Part shown: positions 1-4,300 of the stretch, one piece after another
How the letters are laid out: each line of letters opens with the position of its first letter
Numbering within the stretch: the stretch's first letter is position 1
Source of the DNA: Lachnospiraceae bacterium
Lineage (GTDB): Bacteria > Bacillota > Clostridia > Lachnospirales > Lachnospiraceae
DNA: 5,743 nucleotides
Assembly (NCBI GenBank): GCA_014804495.1
Contig: JAAUZS010000017.1
Span: forward strand, 5,119-10,861
Direction of reading: 5' to 3'
Notes under the pieces: generated by a model
The model's input: only the letters and a program-made list of their open reading frames with translations
What the model was told of the DNA's origin: nothing
Databases searched by the model: none
Translations under genes and position numbers: made by a program

Positions 1-1
1 T

Positions 2-139
2 GCTGAATCTTCCGTTCCTTTTGACAGGCTTTTTCATCAAATTCCTGTTCTTCTGCAAAAAGAAAATGGGAATACTGTACCTGAAAGGGTTGTGGAAGGG
101 GCTGCGTCGATGTACAGATGCAAAATGCCGTTGCAATAA
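2..139 (+). CDS. Possible 3' end of an unrecognised protein (partial)
   Basis: An open frame enters from the left edge and runs 45 codons to a TAA at 137-139. It ends with residues VEGAASMYRCKMPLQ and has a mixed, protein-like composition (FDRLFHQIPVLL, then KENGNTVPERVVEG). I do not recognise the family. It would converge on glnA. Two other frames are also open here: a plus-strand frame (21-224) giving a Lys/Leu/Trp-rich peptide, and a minus-strand frame (about 1-205) with no ATG, GTG or TTG start. The coding assignment is therefore only a preference, based on composition and on the stop falling before the AT-rich spacer begins. Confidence 0.33.
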   Translation, partial: AESSVPFDRLFHQIPVLLQKENGNTVPERVVEGAASMYRCKMPLQ

Positions 140-321
140 GGTAAAATTTAAATGGAATAACCTGGGTAACTATCTGAGGATTCAGTTGGAACTGTGGATT
201 AATTTGTTTAGATTAATAAAATAAATAACATTAGCTATGTTAATAGTGAGCTTATCCAACATCAGTTAAATTCATACATCAGAATATAATATATATGACA
301 GAAGATATTATGCAATATCGT
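140..321. other. AT-rich convergent spacer
   Basis: This AT-rich spacer lies between the possible plus-strand gene end and the glnA terminator. It has frequent stops in most frames and runs such as AATATAATATATATG. I see no convincing gene, RNA or strong promoter in it. Confidence 0.4.
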
Positions 322-358
322 AAAAACAAGGCCAGACAATACAGCCTGACCTTGTTTT
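322..358 (-). terminator. Intrinsic terminator of glnA
   Basis: The 13-nt arms at 323-335 (AAAACAAGGCCAG) and 346-358 (CTGACCTTGTTTT) form a stem around a loop of about 10 nt, starting 29 bp past the glnA stop codon. Read on the minus strand, every position pairs: the only non-Watson-Crick pair is a U-G wobble, and the transcript ends in CUUGUUUUUA. On the plus strand the same position is a C/A mismatch. That asymmetry argues the hairpin serves the minus-strand glnA transcript, although the A-rich left arm could also stop a weak plus-strand transcript. Confidence 0.87.
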
Positions 359-387
359 CTTTCGTTTATATTAATATATTATAAAAA

Positions 388-1818
388 TTACAGATCATAA
401 TACATCTTGAATTCTGCCGGATTCGGAATCTGTTCCATCTTCTTTAATTCACCACGCTTACGTGCTACCCAGATATCAATGAGACGCTGCGGGAAAACAC
501 CGCCCTTAGTCAGATAGTCATGGTCTGCTTCCAATGCATCCAGCGCTTCTCCGAGGGATTTCGGCAGGCCCTTAATCTTCTTCTGTTCCTCCTCAGAAAG
601 TGTATACAGATTGAAATCATAAGGTCCCCAGCCATTCTCAGCAGGATCAATCTTATTCTCAATTCCATCAAGACCCGCCATCAGAATCGCCGCATAAGCA
701 AAATACGGATTTGCTGTTGCATCAGGGTTACGCAGCTCAAATCTCTTGGTTTCAGGAGTCTTGGCATATGCAGGAATCCTTATAACCGCACTTCTGTTAG
801 AAGTCGCATAACCTACGGTAACAGGCGCCTCAAATCCCGGTACCAGACGCTTGAAAGAGTTGGTGGAAGGGTTGGTAAATGCGCATAAGGATGCGATATG
901 CTTAAGCAGTCCTCCCATAAAATAATGGGCTGTACGGCTAAGAGACGAATATCCGTTTTCATCATAAAATAGCGGTTTTCCATCTTTCATAAGCAGCATA
1001 TGTACGTGAAGCCCGCTTCCTGCCTCCTGATATATCGGTTTAGGCATAAATGTAGCCGTCTTACCTTCTCTTGCAGCAATATTTTTGATAATATACTTGA
1101 TTATCATGGTATTATCCGCCATCACAGGCATATCGGCAAGCTCTACTTCTATCTCCATCTGTCCCGGACCGCCGACTTCGTGATGATGGTATTTTACCTT
1201 AATGCCCCAATCCTCCATCATCATACACATACGACTGCGCAGGTCATATCCGACATCCTGAGGCGCTGCAATATGATAGCCTCCCTTGGCAGGTACCTCA
1301 TAGCCGTTATTTCCCGGTACGTCTAAACTGCAATTCCAATCCGCCTGTCTGGTATCTATTCTATAGCCGCACTGCTTCGGTGTAACTTCATAACGAACGT
1401 TATCTAATAAATAAAACTCGAACTCTGGTCCGATTATCATCTGATCCGCAATGCCGCTCTCCTTCATATACTCCACTGCACGCAGACTTACGTTTTTGGG
1501 ATACTGGTCAAAAGGCTTATTTTCCCCTTTTCCTATCGTACATACGTTACCGCACATAGTAAGTGTAGGCACATCAGCAAACGGATCCACGTATGCAGTA
1601 TCCGGATCCGGTAAAAATACCATATCGCTCTTTTCAATGGGCGCATAGCCATAGTTAGAGCCATCAAATCCGATTCCCTGCGTAAATGTGTTTTCTCCGA
1701 ATCTTTCAACCGGAATCGTGATGTGCCGCCAGCGTCCGTCAATATCCGTCATCTTAAAATCAATCATACGGATTTGATTTTCTTCGCACTTCTTTTTGAT
1801 TTCTTCGATTTTGTTCAT
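388..1818 (-). CDS. glnA: Type I glutamine synthetase (GSI-beta-like)
   Basis: Makes glutamine from glutamate, ammonia and ATP in the cytoplasm; GSI enzymes act as dodecamers. At 476 residues it is longer than typical Firmicutes GSI-alpha (about 444) and close to GSI-beta. Seen in order: N-terminal beta-grasp with DGS at 52-54 (latch Asp52); metal/ATP-site Glu132 and Glu134 in PEFEF; KGGYHIAAPQD near 178; HHHEV at 211-215 with Glu214, then Glu222; GSGLHVHM with His271; NPSTNSFKRLVPGFEAP with flap Glu330; RSAVIRIP with Arg342 and Arg347; FELRNPDATANPYFAYAA with Glu361 and Arg363. NLYTL at 403-407 places Tyr405 where GSI-beta enzymes carry the adenylylated Tyr, and the ending EFKMYYDL is also beta-like. 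The ATG start is supported by AGGTAG at 1825-1830, with a further G-rich stretch just upstream. The gene is apparently monocistronic, with its own promoter (about 1892-1920) and terminator. No catalytic residue appears to be missing. Confidence 0.97.
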   Translation of the reverse strand: MNKIEEIKKKCEENQIRMIDFKMTDIDGRWRHITIPVERFGENTFTQGIGFDGSNYGYAPIEKSDMVFLPDPDTAYVDPFADVPTLTMCGNVCTIGKGENKPFDQYPKNVSLRAVEYMKESGIADQMIIGPEFEFYLLDNVRYEVTPKQCGYRIDTRQADWNCSLDVPGNNGYEVPAKGGYHIAAPQDVGYDLRSRMCMMMEDWGIKVKYHHHEVGGPGQMEIEVELADMPVMADNTMIIKYIIKNIAAREGKTATFMPKPIYQEAGSGLHVHMLLMKDGKPLFYDENGYSSLSRTAHYFMGGLLKHIASLCAFTNPSTNSFKRLVPGFEAPVTVGYATSNRSAVIRIPAYAKTPETKRFELRNPDATANPYFAYAAILMAGLDGIENKIDPAENGWGPYDFNLYTLSEEEQKKIKGLPKSLGEALDALEADHDYLTKGGVFPQRLIDIWVARKRGELKKMEQIPNPAEFKMYYDL

Positions 1819-1891
1819 AATTTTCTACCTATCCCTTCCCTTAGTATGGCTAATATCTGCATTCCTTCCACGATTACAGACATCTATGGAA

Positions 1892-1920
1892 ATTGTATCA
1901 TAAATTTATGGGTTTGGATA
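1892..1920 (-). promoter_or_regulatory. Predicted glnA promoter (extended -10)
   Basis: On the minus strand the -10 candidate is TACAAT (1892-1897), preceded by TGA to give an extended TGnTACAAT element. A weak -35 (TATCCA, 1915-1920, 3 of 6 consensus bases) lies 17 bp upstream. The predicted start near 1885 gives a leader of about 65 nt before the glnA ATG. The leader can form a weak 7-bp stem (AUGUCUG with CAGAUAU), but I recognise no riboswitch or ANTAR-type double stem-loop. Confidence 0.5.
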
Positions 1921-1960
1921 GATTTTACGGAAAATATCTACTCTTTGAACTAATATTTAT

Positions 1961-1977
1961 GGTCGAAAAATTCGTCC
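1961..1977. promoter_or_regulatory. Imperfect inverted repeat upstream of glnA, possible operator
   Basis: GGTCGAA and TTCGTCC face each other across a 3-bp AAA spacer, with one mismatch between the arms. The element sits about 40 bp upstream of the predicted -35. It does not match the GlnR/TnrA consensus (TGTNA-N7-TNACA). A binding role is inferred from position only. Confidence 0.3.
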
Positions 1978-2006
1978 ACAAATTGTCTTTGCAACAAATT
2001 TTCTTT
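1978..2006. repeat. Direct repeat of 13 bp upstream of glnA
   Basis: ACAAATTGTCTTT (1978-1990) and ACAAATTTTCTTT (1994-2006) match at 12 of 13 positions, with a period of 16 bp. They lie directly next to the inverted repeat at 1961-1977, in the spacer between the KilA-N gene and glnA. Tandem sites of this kind can bind regulators, but the bases are AT-rich and chance similarity is possible. Confidence 0.4.
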
Positions 2007-2019
2007 ACACCTGTATTTC

Positions 2020-2041
2020 TGTAGATACACGGATGTAGATA
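2020..2041. repeat. Short direct repeat TGTAGATA
   Basis: Two exact copies of TGTAGATA (2020-2027 and 2034-2041) with a 14-bp period, just past the KilA-N stop codon on the minus strand. I assign no function. I see no convincing terminator for the KilA-N gene in this spacer. Confidence 0.3.
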
Positions 2042-2053
2042 TAACATTACTTT

Positions 2054-2878
2054 TTACTGTGAATCACCTCCCGGAAGCTGCTTTAGACCATCCATGCTGA
2101 CCATAGCAAGCGTCTTCATCTGCTTAATCGCAAATTCTCTAAGCAGAACCAAACGTTCCGACATCAATTTGCCCTGTTCAATTAGTATTGCATTATAACT
2201 TTCCATATTTGCAAGAACAAGAAGCTGATTCAGATTTGCTTCATCACGCATATTGACTTTCTTTCCCGGATTGATGTCTCGCCATTGTTTCGCTGTCCTG
2301 CCAAACAATGCGACATTTAAAAGGTCAGCTTCATTGGCATATTTATATGAAATCTGCTCCGGTGTAAGCTCCGGCGGTATCAGATTGTCTTTGATTGCAT
2401 CGGTATGGATGCGATAGTTCAGCTTGGCTATCTCGCGATTAAGATTCCAGTTAAGAGAAAGTCTACTGTTTTCATCCTGCTTAAGCCTCTGGCAATCTTT
2501 CATGATATAGAGCTTAAACTCTGCTGACACCCACGAAGCAAATTCAAGTGATATATCTGAATGGGCATATGTACCACCATAACGTCCTGCCTTTGTGACA
2601 ATACCAATAGCATTCACACTCTCAATCCATTTCGTTGGAGACATGGTAAATGCATGTAATCCTGCCTCACTTCTAAACCCGTCGAATTCGACGGGTTTAA
2701 AATTCGGGTTATGCAAGCTTTCCCATAATCCCAAAAATTCAAGAGTCTCGCGCCCTCTCATCCAATTCTTAATTACGTCATTAGGATCATTGCTTTTATA
2801 TTTTTTACCATGTCCAACATCCAATTCTAAAGGTATGATGCGAAAATTCTTTCCTATTCTCGCCTGCTTCTTCAGCAT
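2054..2878 (-). CDS. KilA-N domain protein, atypical N-terminus
   Basis: KilA-N is a putative DNA-binding domain common in phages, large DNA viruses and bacterial orphan proteins. Here it spans about residues 27-132, from KYKSNDPNDVIKNWMRGR through NPNFKPVEFDGF, the MSPTKWIE region and GRYGGTYAH to the EFASWVSAEFKLYIMKDCQRL block. The C-terminal part (about 143-265), with NWNLNREIAKLNYRIHTDAI, NEADLLNVALFG, TAKQWRDINP and LLVLANMESYNA, resembles the usual C-terminal half of Clostridia chromosomal members. As I recall the family, a segment like DYISLTDIARYK precedes the first block; here residues 1-26 do not clearly match it, so the 5' end may be truncated or rearranged. The ATG has only a weak, distant ribosome site (GGAAAG, 11 nt away). 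No transmembrane segment or signal peptide is visible. No phage neighbours are seen, and its biological role is unknown. Confidence 0.85.
   Translation of the reverse strand: MLKKQARIGKNFRIIPLELDVGHGKKYKSNDPNDVIKNWMRGRETLEFLGLWESLHNPNFKPVEFDGFRSEAGLHAFTMSPTKWIESVNAIGIVTKAGRYGGTYAHSDISLEFASWVSAEFKLYIMKDCQRLKQDENSRLSLNWNLNREIAKLNYRIHTDAIKDNLIPPELTPEQISYKYANEADLLNVALFGRTAKQWRDINPGKKVNMRDEANLNQLLVLANMESYNAILIEQGKLMSERLVLLREFAIKQMKTLAMVSMDGLKQLPGGDSQ
2674..2699. repeat. Perfect 26-bp palindrome inside the KilA-N gene
   Basis: The half-site TAAACCCGTCGAA is followed directly by its exact reverse complement, centred on GAATTC. It encodes residues F60 to R69, including the KPVEFDGF stretch of the KilA-N domain. 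As RNA it would fold into an 11-bp stem with an AAUU loop. It could be a protein-binding site or an mRNA structure, or it could follow from the conserved peptide combined with codon choice. Confidence 0.8.
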
Positions 2879-2891
2879 GGCTTTTTAAACT

Positions 2892-2962
2892 TTCCAATAT
2901 TAGAAAATAGCTCTCTGCTTCATGTAGCAAACAGCTATTTTCTATATTCCAACATTAAAAAA
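2892..2962. repeat. Near-identical direct repeats flanking a hairpin
   Basis: TTCCAATATTAGAAAA (2892-2907) and TTCCAACATTAAAAAA (2947-2962) match at 14 of 16 positions and flank the inverted repeat at 2901-2944. The arrangement looks like a small insertion or duplication footprint between the Rrf2 remnant and the KilA-N gene. No transposase or recognisable element end is present. Confidence 0.45.
2901..2944 (-). terminator. Stem-loop, probable terminator
   Basis: Perfect 12-bp arms TAGAAAATAGCT (2901-2912) and AGCTATTTTCTA (2933-2944) enclose a 20-nt centre. That centre forms a further 4-bp stem (TGCT 2916-2919, AGCA 2926-2929) around a 6-nt loop. Both strands give an A-rich 5' side and a U-rich 3' side, as in a factor-independent terminator, so it could end minus-strand transcription from the transferase-peptidase operon before the KilA-N gene. 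It lies 236 bp past the peptidase stop, which is far for a dedicated terminator, so it may originally have followed the now-decayed Rrf2 gene. Confidence 0.5.
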
Positions 2963-3023
2963 ACAATTTAAAAACCTCTGCAGTCGCCTTTAACGCCCTG
3001 TTATTATATTACATATTGATCTA

Positions 3024-3179
3024 TTAGCAGTTCATTCTGCCACTCCAGCATATCTGCCCTACCGTATTTTTTTCAGGCAGATGATTCAGGACATATCCTC
3101 CTTGCGCGCCTCTGATGCTTCTTACTAAAACTGCTTTATGTAGCGCTGCAACAATCTGTTCTAAATATTTATCCAGGCA
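3024..3179 (-). pseudogene. Rrf2-family transcriptional regulator remnant
   Basis: The minus-strand frame 3179-3024 encodes 51 residues with a clear Rrf2 signature: KYLEQIVAALHKAVLV (recognition helix and following helix), then RSIRGAQGGYVLN (the wing with the hallmark RGAQGGY), then PEKNTVGQI. Rrf2 proteins are winged-helix redox, Fe-S or cysteine-metabolism regulators of about 130-160 residues. The N-terminal helices are missing: a TGA lies in frame 18 bp upstream of this segment, inside the end of the peptidase gene, with no start codon between. After TVGQI the match stops and TAA follows 8 residues later. A 2-nt shift at that point would open 15 more codons (LEWQNELLIDQYVI, then stop) but restores no clear Rrf2 match. 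It lacks the effector/cluster region, so it is a relic and probably not functional. Confidence 0.8.
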
Positions 3180-3180
3180 A

Positions 3181-4284
3181 TTAAACCAGCATCTCTGTCA
3201 AAATTTCTGAAACTTTTACAATCTCGTCTACATTTGCATATTCCCCAAATCCATGTACATTGTTCATAGATGTGGCAATTACAATCCCTTCTATTCCATT
3301 TTGTGCAAAAACATTATTATCACTTCCACCAAAACTCTTCACAAAATTCGGAGTGACATGCATATGTTTGCAGGCTGTTTCATAATCTCGTATAACTTGG
3401 CTGTTTCGACTCGTTTCATAAGCCTGAATATCCAATTGCTGATTCCATTGCAGTTCAGCACAATACTTTTGGGTGCATTCCATAAAAATCTGCCGGTATT
3501 GCTCTGCAGCAGCCTGCGCACGCTCATGATATAAACTGCGCACCTCACCTTTAACCACACACTCCCTTGGAACAATGTTGATGCCGTCGCCTCCTGTAAT
3601 CAGGCCAATATTCGCTGTGGTCACATCATCTATATGTCCCTGTGGCAGACAGGCAACAGCCTCACAACATGCTTTAATGGCATGAATACCCTCCTCCGGA
3701 CAGAATCCGGCATGGGCGGATTTTCCGTGAATTTTTGCTTCAATAGAAAGAATTGTAGGGGCAGCATAAGCTGCATCGCCAATCCTGCCACTCAGATCCA
3801 ACACAACCGCATTTCTGGATTTCACCCTCCGATAATCGAAGGCTTTGGCACCCTTACAATACAGCTCCTCTCCTGTTGTAAACAGCAGCTCAACATCACG
3901 ATGTTTAGCAAAACGACTGCGCAAAAGGCACAGCGCCGCATAAATGGCTGTGATTCCGGAAACATCATCTGCTCCCAACACAGTCGTCCCATCACTTGTA
4001 ATTTTCCCATTCTTATGAAAAACCGCCTTTTTTCCTAATCCGGGCATCACTGTGTCCATATGTGCCGATAGCAAAATTGGCGGATTTCCATTTCCCCTGA
4101 TATATCCGTATAAATTGCCTGAATTGGAACCGGTAATAGATGCACTGGCATCCTCTTCCAATTCAATTCCCAATTTTAAAAACATTGCCTTGATATGATT
4201 TTTCATATCCTTTTCCTTCAGAGACGGCGAATCAATTGAAACAAGTTCGCCAAATGTTTCTTTTATGATATCTCTGGAAATCAC
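3181..4284 (-). CDS. PepT/YqjE-like M20 family metallopeptidase
   Basis: A cytoplasmic di-zinc aminopeptidase-type hydrolase of the PepT-like group, predicted to cleave small peptides or amino-acid conjugates. From the GTG start it has 367 residues, matching the roughly 370 of YqjE-like proteins. The GTG is chosen because AGGAGG (4295-4300) lies 10 bp before it; the longer in-frame reading to 4440 would overlap the transferase by 140 bp. Metal and catalytic residues are visible: SAHMDTV with His75 and Asp77; LGADDVSG with bridging Asp106; TGEE with base Glu139 and ligand Glu140; VVLDLSG with Asp163; and the C-terminal VHGFGEYANVDE with His344. The dimerisation domain (about 180-285) has KIHGKSAHAGFCPEEGI, the TTANIG block and GGDGINIVPRE. 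The usual GADDKAG reads GADDVSG. The gene is likely co-translated with the upstream transferase. Its substrate cannot be read from sequence; hydrolysis of Cys-Gly-type or other dipeptides is only an inference from context. Confidence 0.93.
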   Translation of the reverse strand: MISRDIIKETFGELVSIDSPSLKEKDMKNHIKAMFLKLGIELEEDASASITGSNSGNLYGYIRGNGNPPILLSAHMDTVMPGLGKKAVFHKNGKITSDGTTVLGADDVSGITAIYAALCLLRSRFAKHRDVELLFTTGEELYCKGAKAFDYRRVKSRNAVVLDLSGRIGDAAYAAPTILSIEAKIHGKSAHAGFCPEEGIHAIKACCEAVACLPQGHIDDVTTANIGLITGGDGINIVPRECVVKGEVRSLYHERAQAAAEQYRQIFMECTQKYCAELQWNQQLDIQAYETSRNSQVIRDYETACKHMHVTPNFVKSFGGSDNNVFAQNGIEGIVIATSMNNVHGFGEYANVDEIVKVSEILTEMLV

Positions 4285-4294
4285 ACCTGTTTTT

Positions 4295-4300
4295 CCTCCT
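4295..4300 (-). promoter_or_regulatory. Shine-Dalgarno deciding the peptidase GTG start
   Basis: AGGAGG begins at the base immediately after the TAA (4301-4303) of the upstream transferase and lies 10 nt before GTG at 4282-4284. This fixes the start and implies translational coupling of the two genes. Confidence 0.82.

Noticed and set aside
520..1326. Plus-strand open frames opposite glnA
   Set aside because: Antisense shadows of a fully conserved gene; their peptides are rich in Ile, Arg, Cys and His with no recognisable family.
1819..1885. Riboswitch or ANTAR-type antitermination leader for glnA
   Set aside because: The leader is only about 65 nt and shows just a weak 7-bp stem with a large loop, without a second stem or a terminator before the start codon.
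2054..2878. KilA-N protein as evidence of a prophage
   Set aside because: No integrase, repressor, structural or lysis genes and no attachment-site duplication are visible; chromosomal orphan copies of this protein are common in Clostridia.
3089..3102. AGGAGG followed by ATG on the minus strand inside the Rrf2 remnant
   Set aside because: The ATG is followed by one codon and a TGA, and the G-rich stretch is simply the coding sequence for the AQGGY wing motif.
3253..4038. Plus- and minus-strand open frames overlapping the peptidase
   Set aside because: They lie out of frame with or antisense to a gene that has all its metal-binding motifs, and they show no domain of their own.
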